Shown piece after piece: positions 25,809-33,662 of a DNA stretch of 61,184 bases (positions are counted from its first letter, which is position 1; the number at the start of each line of letters is the position of its first letter). The stretch is from positions 1 through 61,184 of the forward strand of contig CALUGY010000056.1 of assembly GCA_944320295.1 (NCBI GenBank), in the 5' to 3' direction. The notes beneath the pieces are model-generated. The model was not told where the DNA came from. It saw only the letters and a program-made list of their open reading frames with translations, and did no database searches. The stretch is from an uncultured Bacteroides sp. (GTDB taxonomy: Bacteria > Bacteroidota > Bacteroidia > Bacteroidales > Bacteroidaceae). The translations under genes were made by a program, and so were the position numbers.

Positions 25809-28800
25809 ATGAAAACAATTTGTCTAAACAAACTTTATGCGGTAGCCTTCCTACTGCTGTTATTCCCTCTCGGCATAATGGCGCAAGCTACCTATGTGAC
25901 AGGCAATGTGACCGATGTGACAGGCGAGCCCATCCCGGGAGCCACCATCCGCGTGACAGGCCAACCTACCATCGGAACCGTAACGGACATCGACGGGAAC
26001 TTTAGCCTGGCGGTGCAAGGCGAGCCCACGCTTGAGATTTCCTTCATCGGCTACAAAACCCAACAGGTAAAAGCCACTCCCGCTTCCCCAATGAAGATTG
26101 TGCTCGAAGAGACTGCGCAAAACTTGTCCGAAGTGGTCGTGGTAGGATATGGCACACAAAAGAAAGTAAACCTTACGGGAGCGGTAGAACAGGTTGGCGA
26201 AGAAGTGTTCCGTAACCGTTCGGTAGCTTCCGTATCCCAGGCATTACAAGGTGCCGTCCCCAACCTCAACATTACAATGGAAGACGGCAAACCCAGCCGT
26301 AGCGCAACCTACAACGTGCGCGGCACCACGTCCATCGGGCAAGGCGGTAGTGCCTTGGTATTGATTGACGGCGTGGAAGGAGACCCCTCCATGCTGAACC
26401 CGAATGACATTGCCAGCGTCAGCGTGCTGAAAGACGCGGCATCCGCTGCCATCTACGGGGCGCGCGGTTCGTTCGGCGTGGTACTCATCACCACCAAAGG
26501 TGCCACGACGGGCAAACCAACCATCAACTACAAAGGCAACTTCTCCCTGCAATCGCCCACCAACACACCCGATTTCGTGACAGACGGCGTTATCTGGGCC
26601 GAACACTTCCGCGATGCGTTCTACAACTACAACAAGACACTCCCCACCAGCATGAACAACGGCAAGCAAGCTTATTCCGAAGAATGGCTGGCCGAATTCA
26701 AACGGAGGAAAGAAGCCGGAATCACCGATGAGGTCGACGTGGCCGCAGACGGCAGCTACGTGTACTATGGTAATACCGACTGGTACGACCTGCTCTACAA
26801 AGACCAGACCTTTGCGCAAGACCACAACGTGACGATATCCGGAGGAAGCGAGAAGGCAGATTTCTACCTTTCCGGCCGTTTCTATAAATACAACGGTTTG
26901 TACAATTACAATCCAGATACCTACCAGTCCATCAACCTGCGCGCCAAGGGTTCTTTGCAACTGTTCAACTGGCTGCGTATCAGCAACAACCTGGAGTTCA
27001 CCAATACCGACCATCACAACCCTACTGTAGCATCCTACAGTTATACGGTACAACGTTACATAGAGCTTACGTCTTATCCCAGCATGCCCGTATTCAACCC
27101 GGACGGCAGCTATACCGAGCCGGCAGCCTACAGCATCGGTGGATTCATGGACGGCAAGAACTACCAGGACCGCAACAACAAACTCTTAAAAAACACCACG
27201 GCTTTCTCCGCCAATTTTCTGGGGAACAAGTTGCATGTAAATGGTGACTTCACATTCCGCTATAAGACATACGACAACATGCGAAAGCGCACCCGTGTGC
27301 CTTTCAGCAAGGAAGAAGGTGTGTTTTCCACATTCGGCTCGTACGATGACATCCAACGGGGATTTGCCACTACGCTCTACACGGCTACCAACCTTTATGC
27401 CGATTATGAACAAACGTTCGGCGGGAACCACTATTTCAAAGCCATGGCAGGATACAACTACGAAACATCCGCCTATAAAGCCATGTCGGCCAACCGCAAC
27501 GGAGTCCTTCTGGAAGATGCCACCAGTATAGCCCTGGCTCTGGGCGATGCAACCACGCTGAGCGAAAACATCACCAACTGGCGCATACTGGGACTCTTCT
27601 TCCGCTTGAACTACGGTTACAAAGACCGCTACCTGTTCGAAGTAAACGGCCGTTACGACGGTTCGTCCAAATTCCCCGAAGACCAGCAATATGCGTTCTT
27701 CCCCTCCTTCTCCGCCGGATGGCGCTTGTCCGAAGAACCATTCTGGAAGGAGTGGACTAACAGCTTCTTCGACAACCTGAAGATACGCGCTTCCTACGGC
27801 TCGTTGGGTAACGGTAATGTAGACCCCTACAGCTTCATGGAATTGCTTCAAATCAAGACTTCCGGACGTGTGCTGGGAGGCATCAAGCCCAACTACACCA
27901 GTAATCCCGCTGTCATCCCCAACAGCCTAACATGGGAAACCGCCACCACCACCGACATAGGCGTGGACATGAGCATGCTGGACGGACGTTTGCAGTTGTC
28001 CGGAGACTATTACATCCGTAAGACAACAGACATGTACACCGTAGGCGTCACGTTGCCCGAAGTATTCGGAGCCACTTCACCCAAAGGGAACTATGCGGAC
28101 ATGAGCACACGAGGCTGGGAAATCTCCGTTTCCTACCGCGACCACTTCAACCTGGCCGGTAAACGTTTTAATTGGGAAATTAAAGGAACGCTGCACGATT
28201 ACAAGTCGACAATCGACAAGTACAACAATTCCACGAAAAACCTGGACGACTATTACGAAGGGCAGACCGTCGGCGAAATGTGGGGTTACCTGACCGACGG
28301 GCTGTTCCAAAGCGATGCCGAAACAGAAGGATATGTCAACACCATCGTGCAGTCATCAATAGACAATGTGTGGGAGGCCGGCGACCTGAAGTTTGTTGAC
28401 CTCAACAACAACGGACGCATCGACTATGGCGACAACACGGCAACCAACCCGGGCGACAAAGTAATCATAGGCAACTCGGAACCGCGCTACATTTACAGCT
28501 TCAACCTCAGCGCGGATTGGAACAACATCTTCTTCTCCGCCTTCTTCCAAGGCGTGGGCAAACAAGACTGGTTTCCCGGCAAGGAATCACCATTCTGGGG
28601 TCAATACAACCGCCCGTACAACAGTCTTCCGTCCTGGCACCTTGACAACTACTGGACACCGGACAACCCCGATGCCTACCTGCCCCGCTACTCCACCTAC
28701 AATTCCGCTTTGGGCTGGGGAAGTGTCATGACAGACCGCTACATACAGAACGTGGCCTACCTGCGTCTGAAAAACCTGCAAATCGGCTACAACCTGCCGA

Positions 28801-29018
28801 AAGCCCTTGTGGCCAAGGCCGGCATGCAAGCCATACAAATCTACCTTACTGGAGAGAACCTGCTGTGCTGGTCACCTCTGTACAAGCGCACCAAGGACTT
28901 CGATGTCAGCACGGCCACTTCACATGTGGATAGCGACCTGAGCAGCAACAACATGGGCGACGGCAACAGCTACCCGCTGATGCGCTCTGTTTCGCTCGGA
29001 CTTTCGATAACTTTCTAA
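25809..29018 (+). CDS. SusC/RagA-family TonB-linked outer membrane transporter (PUL 1)
   Basis: 1069 residues from the ATG at 25809, which begins the signal peptide; 43 extra upstream in-frame codons are not credible. After the signal comes a carboxypeptidase-regulatory-like domain (VTGNVTDVTGEPIPGATIRV), a TonB-box region (SEVVVVGYGTQKKVNLTGAV), a plug domain with the SVLKDAASAAIYGARGSFGVVLITTK signature, and a 22-strand barrel ending in an aromatic residue (ITF). It forms the import pore with the SusD partner 36 nt downstream. The substrate is unknown; context suggests a phosphorylated compound. Confidence 0.96.
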   Translation: MKTICLNKLYAVAFLLLLFPLGIMAQATYVTGNVTDVTGEPIPGATIRVTGQPTIGTVTDIDGNFSLAVQGEPTLEISFIGYKTQQVKATPASPMKIVLEETAQNLSEVVVVGYGTQKKVNLTGAVEQVGEEVFRNRSVASVSQALQGAVPNLNITMEDGKPSRSATYNVRGTTSIGQGGSALVLIDGVEGDPSMLNPNDIASVSVLKDAASAAIYGARGSFGVVLITTKGATTGKPTINYKGNFSLQSPTNTPDFVTDGVIWAEHFRDAFYNYNKTLPTSMNNGKQAYSEEWLAEFKRRKEAGITDEVDVAADGSYVYYGNTDWYDLLYKDQTFAQDHNVTISGGSEKADFYLSGRFYKYNGLYNYNPDTYQSINLRAKGSLQLFNWLRISNNLEFTNTDHHNPTVASYSYTVQRYIELTSYPSMPVFNPDGSYTEPAAYSIGGFMDGKNYQDRNNKLLKNTTAFSANFLGNKLHVNGDFTFRYKTYDNMRKRTRVPFSKEEGVFSTFGSYDDIQRGFATTLYTATNLYADYEQTFGGNHYFKAMAGYNYETSAYKAMSANRNGVLLEDATSIALALGDATTLSENITNWRILGLFFRLNYGYKDRYLFEVNGRYDGSSKFPEDQQYAFFPSFSAGWRLSEEPFWKEWTNSFFDNLKIRASYGSLGNGNVDPYSFMELLQIKTSGRVLGGIKPNYTSNPAVIPNSLTWETATTTDIGVDMSMLDGRLQLSGDYYIRKTTDMYTVGVTLPEVFGATSPKGNYADMSTRGWEISVSYRDHFNLAGKRFNWEIKGTLHDYKSTIDKYNNSTKNLDDYYEGQTVGEMWGYLTDGLFQSDAETEGYVNTIVQSSIDNVWEAGDLKFVDLNNNGRIDYGDNTATNPGDKVIIGNSEPRYIYSFNLSADWNNIFFSAFFQGVGKQDWFPGKESPFWGQYNRPYNSLPSWHLDNYWTPDNPDAYLPRYSTYNSALGWGSVMTDRYIQNVAYLRLKNLQIGYNLPKALVAKAGMQAIQIYLTGENLLCWSPLYKRTKDFDVSTATSHVDSDLSSNNMGDGNSYPLMRSVSLGLSITF

Positions 29019-29054
29019 CCACACAACGAACTTTACTCATTAAAGGACACTATT

Positions 29055-30902
29055 ATGAAGAAAAAGAATTTCGCAAGACTGAAATACTCCTGCATCTGCG
29101 CGGCCCTGTTTGCCATGACCGGCTGCGACCTGTATGAAAGCCCCATCACCACGGTGGGCAAAGATGCCATCTTCAGCTCGGAAGAGGGACTGGAAACCTA
29201 CGCTTACTCTTTCTACAACGGCCTGCCCACCGGAGACGACCTGCACTACATCGAATCGACCCTGGTGGATTACGGCGCGACCAACTCCATCAACGACTTC
29301 GTGCGCAAAGGCGCATACAACGATGCCGTAGCCACCGGATGGAGCTGGACCACGCTGCGCAACATCAACTACTTCATCGTCAATTGCACCAACGAGGCCG
29401 TAAGCGAAACGGTGCGCAATAACTACCTGGGCATCGCACGCTTCTTCCGCGCCTATTTCTATTACAACATGGTGAAGCGCTTCGGCGATGTGCCTTGGAT
29501 AGACCACCCGTTGGACGTGGCCGATGAGGCCTTGTACGCCTCACGCGACTCGCGCGAACTGGTCATGGAGAAGGTGTACGAAGACCTGCAGTTTGCCGGC
29601 GAACACATCACGACCACTTCGGAGAGCACCTGCTCCCTGGTCACCAAATGGGTGGCCTACGCCTTTGCCTCGCGCGTGGCTCTTTTCGAAGGCACTTACC
29701 GCAAATACCACAACCTGCAACTGGCCACGTCGGCCGAAACGTGGCTGCAACGCGCACGCGACAATGCCAAGATCGTGATGGACAACTCCGGCAAATCCAT
29801 CTACACGGGAGCCGGTGAAGACCTGTCCTACCGTTCACTCTTCATTCAGGACAATCCCCTGAGCCAGGAAATCCTGATGGCCATATGTTCCAGCGCCGAA
29901 CTGGCCGTTTACCACGACGCGAACTGGAGATGGACATCGGCCACCTATGGCACACGCATGAACTTCATCCGCCAGTTCATCAACGTCTACCTGCAACTGG
30001 ACGGCACCCCTTACACCGACAAGGCAGGGTGGGAAACGGACGACTTCTACACAGAATGCCAGAACCGCGACATGCGCCTGCAGCAGACCATGCGGACACC
30101 AGGCTACATGCGCGAAGGCCGGCTGGCCTTGCCCGACTACGGCTCTTATGCACGCCTGGGATACCAACCCATCAAATTCTGCGTCGATGGCACCGAAGGC
30201 GACACGAAATCGCTCAACACCAACGCGCTCCCCTTGTTCCGCTACGCCGAAGTGCTGCTGAACTACGCGGAGGCCAAGGCCGAACTGGGCGAACTGACCG
30301 ACGACGACTGGCAACAAACCGTAGGAACCTTGCGTGCCCGTGCCGGCATCACCGGCGGACTGAACGCCAAGCCGACGCGCGTGGACCCGTACCTGCAAAG
30401 CACGTACTTCCCCGAAGTCAGCGACCCCGTCATCTTGGAAATCCGCCGCGAGCGCATGACCGAGCTGGTACTCGAAGGGTTCCGTTTCGACGACCTGCGC
30501 CGCTGGCATTGCGGCGAGCTGATGCTGATGAGCTGGCGAGGCATCAACATCCCGGCCATCAACAAGGCGCTCGACATGGATAACAACGGTACGCCCGATG
30601 TCATTTACTACACCTCGGACGCCGAACTGGAACAGGCCCAAGCCGAAATCGACTGGGATGCCTATTCGGCCACTTGTGCCACCGTGCTGGTTAGCACCGA
30701 CCCTGAAGCCGACAACCTGCAAGTGAAACCGCAGGAAGACGGTAGCGGCTACTACCTCACCTGGGACACCCAGAACGACGGCAACCGCGTGTGGGGCGAG
30801 AAGCAATACCTCTACCCCATCCCCTCGCTCGTCATGGTCAAGAATCCTAAAATCACGCAGAATCCGGGTTGGGAAGACGGTGCCTCCAACGACGGTAACT
30901 AA
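29055..30902 (+). CDS. SusD/RagB-family surface nutrient-binding lipoprotein (PUL 1)
   Basis: 615 residues. The signal peptide ends in MTGC, a lipobox. The SusD helical TPR scaffold is recognisable from FFRAYFYYNMVKRFGDVPW, the ALPLFRYAEVLLNYAEAKAELG block, ERMTELVLEGFRFDDLRRW and the terminal ITQNPGW. It caps the SusC pore on the cell surface. It is the last gene of the operon; repeat array E, which forms a strong hairpin, follows. Confidence 0.96.
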   Translation: MKKKNFARLKYSCICAALFAMTGCDLYESPITTVGKDAIFSSEEGLETYAYSFYNGLPTGDDLHYIESTLVDYGATNSINDFVRKGAYNDAVATGWSWTTLRNINYFIVNCTNEAVSETVRNNYLGIARFFRAYFYYNMVKRFGDVPWIDHPLDVADEALYASRDSRELVMEKVYEDLQFAGEHITTTSESTCSLVTKWVAYAFASRVALFEGTYRKYHNLQLATSAETWLQRARDNAKIVMDNSGKSIYTGAGEDLSYRSLFIQDNPLSQEILMAICSSAELAVYHDANWRWTSATYGTRMNFIRQFINVYLQLDGTPYTDKAGWETDDFYTECQNRDMRLQQTMRTPGYMREGRLALPDYGSYARLGYQPIKFCVDGTEGDTKSLNTNALPLFRYAEVLLNYAEAKAELGELTDDDWQQTVGTLRARAGITGGLNAKPTRVDPYLQSTYFPEVSDPVILEIRRERMTELVLEGFRFDDLRRWHCGELMLMSWRGINIPAINKALDMDNNGTPDVIYYTSDAELEQAQAEIDWDAYSATCATVLVSTDPEADNLQVKPQEDGSGYYLTWDTQNDGNRVWGEKQYLYPIPSLVMVKNPKITQNPGWEDGASNDGN

Positions 30903-30940
30903 CCCCCGCCGCAAGTAACAAGAAACAAGCATGTAACAAG

Positions 30941-31013
30941 CAAGGGCGCAACATATTCCGTAGCCAAACGGAACGTGTTGCGCCCTTGTCCGCGACATAC
31001 CGGGAGCATACCG
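30941..31013. repeat. 22-bp repeat array E, folded as a hairpin after SusD
   Basis: Two full units, GCAACATATTCC and GGAACGTGTTGC, in inverted relation, plus a degenerate third. The flanking CAAGGGC and GCCCTTG extend the pairing to a 21-bp stem with two mismatched positions around a 6-nt loop (arms 30941-30961 and 30968-30988). It lies between converging genes. Confidence 0.85.
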
Positions 31014-31036
31014 CGCCACTACTTGAGCACAAAGCT

Positions 31037-31078
31037 GTAATCATTGGTTTGATGGAGGTTTGCCTCCATAATGATTAC
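31037..31078. other. Two-step hairpin downstream of the toxin gene
   Basis: GTAATCATT and AATGATTAC enclose ATGGAGG/CCTCCAT. It sits between array E and the 3' end of the RelE-like toxin gene and may stop transcription from that side. The rest of 31014-31146 shows nothing else. Confidence 0.5.
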
Positions 31079-31146
31079 CTTTATTTATAATACCTTCCTA
31101 TTTCTGCTGAAGAAGCCTGTTACGGCTTTCCATATCATTGCCTGCA

Positions 31147-31476
31147 TTATAGGTATTGCGCTATCACATGATTGTTACTTATGTACCGTACAAGATAGAT
31201 TAGCTCTCCGTTTTCTTTGTACTTGTTAAAGAACACATACCATTGGGTATCCCTGTTCTTTCTGAAAGAGGCATATCTCATGCCTTTTCCATAGCTGTTG
31301 AAATATGCAGGTGCCTCTTTACTTGCCCTTATCGGCAATGTTTCTTCAATGTCAAAGATTAAGTCCCTTACATATTGCACGGCTGCATCCTCAAAGCCAA
31401 AATATTCCTTCTCAAAAAGTGTGTTCTGCAACTCCTTCAGATATTGCCTGACCTCCGGCAAGAACAATACTTTCAT
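31147..31476 (-). CDS. RelE/ParE-superfamily toxin (type II TA module 1)
   Basis: 109 residues from the ATG overlapping the antitoxin stop (ATGA); an in-frame ATG at 31491 is possible but less likely. The small alpha/beta fold is suggested by VRQYLKELQNTLF at the N-terminus and the strands YASFRKNRDTQWYVFF and GELIYLVRYISNNH at the C-terminus, as in RelE-type mRNA interferases. It is preceded by a Phd-like antitoxin. Ribosome-dependent RNase activity is inference from the family. Confidence 0.75.
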   Translation of the reverse strand: MKVLFLPEVRQYLKELQNTLFEKEYFGFEDAAVQYVRDLIFDIEETLPIRASKEAPAYFNSYGKGMRYASFRKNRDTQWYVFFNKYKENGELIYLVRYISNNHVIAQYL

Positions 31477-31709
31477 AATGTTTCCCCACACTTCTCCCTG
31501 TATGCTGTCCTTATATCCTCCTCAACTCCTACCAATAACTCTTTTGCGCTAATGGCCCGCTTCAAATCCGTATCCGGATCCAGATACTCTTCACGTGTCA
31601 GTACAAAAGTCTCATTCCTGCCACGCTGTATCAATATCCTCTCATTTAAAGCCAAGTCAAGGTACTTCTTCATGTTATCCCTTAATTCTGATGAACTTAT
31701 TACCCTCAT
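31473..31709 (-). CDS. Phd/YefM-like antitoxin (type II TA module 1)
   Basis: 78 residues. The start MRVISSSELRDNMKKYLD is the DNA-binding N-terminus typical of Phd/YefM antitoxins, and the C-terminal half (acidic and basic helix, EDIRTAYREKCGETL) would wrap the toxin. A perfect 22-bp palindrome overlaps its promoter, as expected for an autorepressor. Its stop overlaps the toxin start. Confidence 0.82.
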   Translation of the reverse strand: MRVISSSELRDNMKKYLDLALNERILIQRGRNETFVLTREEYLDPDTDLKRAISAKELLVGVEEDIRTAYREKCGETL

Positions 31710-31725
31710 ATGTTCTTGTTTTTAA

Positions 31726-31777
31726 GTTGTACATCATGATGTACAACAAAGGTACATTTTTTCTACAAAACAGCAAA
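31726..31777 (-). promoter_or_regulatory. Promoter and palindromic operator of TA module 1
   Basis: On the minus strand TTTG (31774-31777), exactly 19 bp, then TACCTTTG (31747-31754). A perfect 22-bp palindrome at 31726-31747, half-site GTTGTACATCA, begins at the -7 element and covers the likely transcription start, in place for autorepression. Confidence 0.8.
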
Positions 31778-31883
31778 CTGAAGAAAGAAAATTCCCCACC
31801 ACTCCGCAAGGGTGTGTATTCAGTAAGAGCTTACGATAAACTTAGTCAAGCCCCCTTTTAACAGAAATACTTCTCGTTCTATA

Positions 31884-31936
31884 GCCGAAAGAAGCCGCTC
31901 ACGCGCAGCCCCGGTCTTATCGGCAGGCCGTGAAAC
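31884..31936. repeat. Short partial copy of the ~295-bp dispersed repeat
   Basis: About 50 bp (GCCGAAAGAAGCCGCTC, then CGCGCAGCCCCGG, then CATCGGCAGGCCGTGAAAC with small changes) also occur inside the repeats at 33059-33662. The rest of 31710-32016 holds no recognisable gene. Confidence 0.7.
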
Positions 31937-32016
31937 ATCCTCCATACATTTACAACTATCCTATAGGAAAACTGCCGTTGCTTGCAGCATACTCCTTTCC
32001 TCTTTTGAATATAGAC

Positions 32017-32072
32017 AATACATTAAGTGCTTGACAAAGGGCAATTGCCGTTCGTCAAGCACTTAGTGTATT
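32017..32072 (-). terminator. Hairpin after the HigBA-like operon
   Basis: Arms TAAGTGCTTGAC and GTCAAGCACTTA extended by AATACA/TGTATT. It lies just past the antitoxin stop codon on the minus strand; no T-run, so termination is inferred from position. Confidence 0.5.
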
Positions 32073-32112
32073 TACGCTAAATCACAAAAAGTTCTTCGCC
32101 TTCTGACATGCG

Positions 32113-32424
32113 TCACGCTGGGCGCAGCTCCACCGTCATGCCCATGGCAGCGGCTATCTTGTACAGCGTGGCCACAGTAGGCACTATCAGTCCCCGCTCT
32201 ATGCGCGATATGTAGCTCTTGTCCGCGCCGATACGGGCGGCCAACTCAGCCTGCGTCAGGTGGGCACTCTTGCGGGCGTCCAGCAATACCTGCGCGTTGT
32301 ATTCCTCCCATGCCCGCTCACGGTTGCGTTCCCTTTCGGGAGTACCCTCCGCGCCGAGTTCCTCGTCCAACCAAGCATTCACGTCATACAGGTCTTTACC
32401 TATCTGCTTCAGTTTTACTTCCAT
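32113..32424 (-). CDS. XRE-family antitoxin, HigA-like (type II TA module 2)
   Basis: 103 residues. The C-terminal half is a Cro/C1-type helix-turn-helix (LTQAELAARIGADKSYISRIERG, about residues 57-79). The N-terminal half is charged and probably contacts the toxin. It overlaps the 3' end of the upstream toxin gene by 29 nt. The toxin-first order is that of HigBA modules. Confidence 0.88.
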   Translation of the reverse strand: MEVKLKQIGKDLYDVNAWLDEELGAEGTPERERNRERAWEEYNAQVLLDARKSAHLTQAELAARIGADKSYISRIERGLIVPTVATLYKIAAAMGMTVELRPA

Positions 32425-32734
32425 AATATTCCTCCTTCAGTCTTATTGCTTTCCTTATCTCATTGTCCGGCGTTTTCTGCGTCTTCTTCCTGAAGCCGTT
32501 GAACAGTACCACTATCGTGTCACCGTCGTAGATGAAGAAGAGGCGCAGCTCGTTGTTCCCGTAGTTTACCCGCAATTCATACACCCCATCGCGCAGATAC
32601 TTGATATAGTGGTACGGGATGCGTTCACCGCTTGCCAGCATGTCCAGCCCCATCTCCAGTTTCCGCCTTTCGGGAGCAGTCAGCCTTGACACAAAATCAG
32701 CGAAATAGTGTTTGTACGCTATGATTCGTTTCAT
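32396..32734 (-). CDS. RelE/HigB-like toxin (type II TA module 2)
   Basis: 112 residues of the phage-derived Gp49/HigB type, recognised from KYLRDGVYELRVNYGNNELRLFFIYDGDTIVVLFNGFRKKTQKTPDNEI, in which the Arg and Lys residues are typical of the mRNA interferase active site. It precedes the XRE antitoxin with a 29-nt overlap. The promoter -7 element ends only 5 nt before the ATG, so the transcript may be leaderless or nearly so. Confidence 0.9.
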   Translation of the reverse strand: MKRIIAYKHYFADFVSRLTAPERRKLEMGLDMLASGERIPYHYIKYLRDGVYELRVNYGNNELRLFFIYDGDTIVVLFNGFRKKTQKTPDNEIRKAIRLKEEYYGSKTEADR

Positions 32735-32738
32735 ACGA

Positions 32739-32774
32739 CAAAGATACGGAAAGTTGAGATATAATACAACTTTC
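32739..32774 (-). promoter_or_regulatory. Promoter and operator of TA module 2
   Basis: TATCTTTG (32739-32746, minus) with TTG at 32767-32769, 20 bp upstream. An inverted repeat GAAAGTTG/CAACTTTC (32749-32756 and 32767-32774, 10 bp apart) fills the spacer and covers the -33 element. Confidence 0.7.
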
Positions 32775-32861
32775 GGCCGAGAAGAATCCTCGCCGCGCTT
32801 TCTCTTATCAAGGACTATGTATCTTGTGCGCTAAGGACAGGGCTTCCAAAAGCATGCAACG

Positions 32862-33058
32862 CTATGCCACCCGGTTTGCCTTCATCTCCCGAATCTCTTC
32901 CCGAAGGATTTTCACCTCATCATGCAAGGCCAGCCGTAATTCATCGTCAGCCAGCTGCCACGCCTGGACTTCACCATCAGCGGCTCCCCCCTGCAGTACT
33001 GCGCCATTCCCTCGATATCCTTGCCACGGCTCAGCTTCCAGCGGCAGGCCTACTCCGG
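32862..33058 (-). pseudogene. Possible remnant of a gene next to the repeat
   Basis: On the minus strand an open stretch ends ...LHDEVKILREEIREMKANRVA and stops. The C-terminus looks like real coiled-coil protein, while its upstream part runs into the dispersed repeat. It may be the 3' end of a gene cut off by repeat insertion. No family was recognised. Confidence 0.25.
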
Positions 33059-33352
33059 GCAGGCACACACCTTGCGGGAGATGCTTCACATTCGTTCAGC
33101 ATGACAGGAACACACGCAGTCCCTTCCTTTCGGAGGAGGCCGAAAGAAGCCGCTCGCGCGCAGCCCCGGCCTCATCGGCAGGCCGTAAAACGAAGGACAG
33201 TCCGAAGGCGTCGAAAAGAACAAGCCTGTCTGAGCGAAGCGAGTTCTTGTTCTTTAGCCTTCGGGGTGCCCGGAGTAGGCCTGCCGGTGCTACCGGCAGA
33301 CTTTCTTCTTGGTAGCTTCTTCTTTCGGCTGAACGAAAGAAGAAGTACAGTA
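33059..33352. repeat. ~295-bp dispersed repeat, copy 1
   Basis: Contains a REP-like GAGATGCTTCACATTCG...TTCAGCATGACA element, the hairpin AACAAGCCTGTCTGAGCGAA...GTTCTTGTT, and a terminal stem TTTCTTCTT.../GAAAGAAGAAG. Open frames in it are not shared in a way that suggests coding. It is almost identical to copy 2. Confidence 0.85.
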
Positions 33353-33367
33353 TCATAAACCTCGCAC

Positions 33368-33662
33368 GCAGGCACACACCTTGCGGGAGATGCTTCACAT
33401 TCGTTCAGCATGACAGGAACACGCGCAACCCCTTCCTTTCGAAGGAGGCCAAAAGAAGCCGCTCACGCGCAGCCCCGGCCTCATCGGCAGGCCGTGAAAC
33501 GAAGGGCAGCCCGAAGGCGTCGAAAAGAACAAGCCTGTCTGAGCGAAGCGAGTTCTTGTTCTTTAGCCTTCGGGCTGCCCGGAGTAGGCCTGACGGTGCT
33601 GCCGGCAGACTTTCTTCTTGGTATCTTCTTCTTTCGGCTGAACGAAAGAAGAAGTACAGTAT
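33368..33662. repeat. ~295-bp dispersed repeat, copy 2
   Basis: Direct repeat of copy 1, 15 bp away, with scattered substitutions. It ends exactly at the stop codon of the 690-residue lipoprotein gene. Confidence 0.85.

Noticed and set aside
32864-33358. Arg-rich reading frames within the ~295-bp repeats
   Set aside because: They have low-complexity Arg/Ser/Pro composition, no shared start, and change frame between copies; they come from the repeat sequence itself.
31710-33661. Remnant of an insertion sequence or integrative element
   Set aside because: Toxin-antitoxin genes and repeats are present, but there is no transposase, integrase or relaxase fragment that I can recognise.
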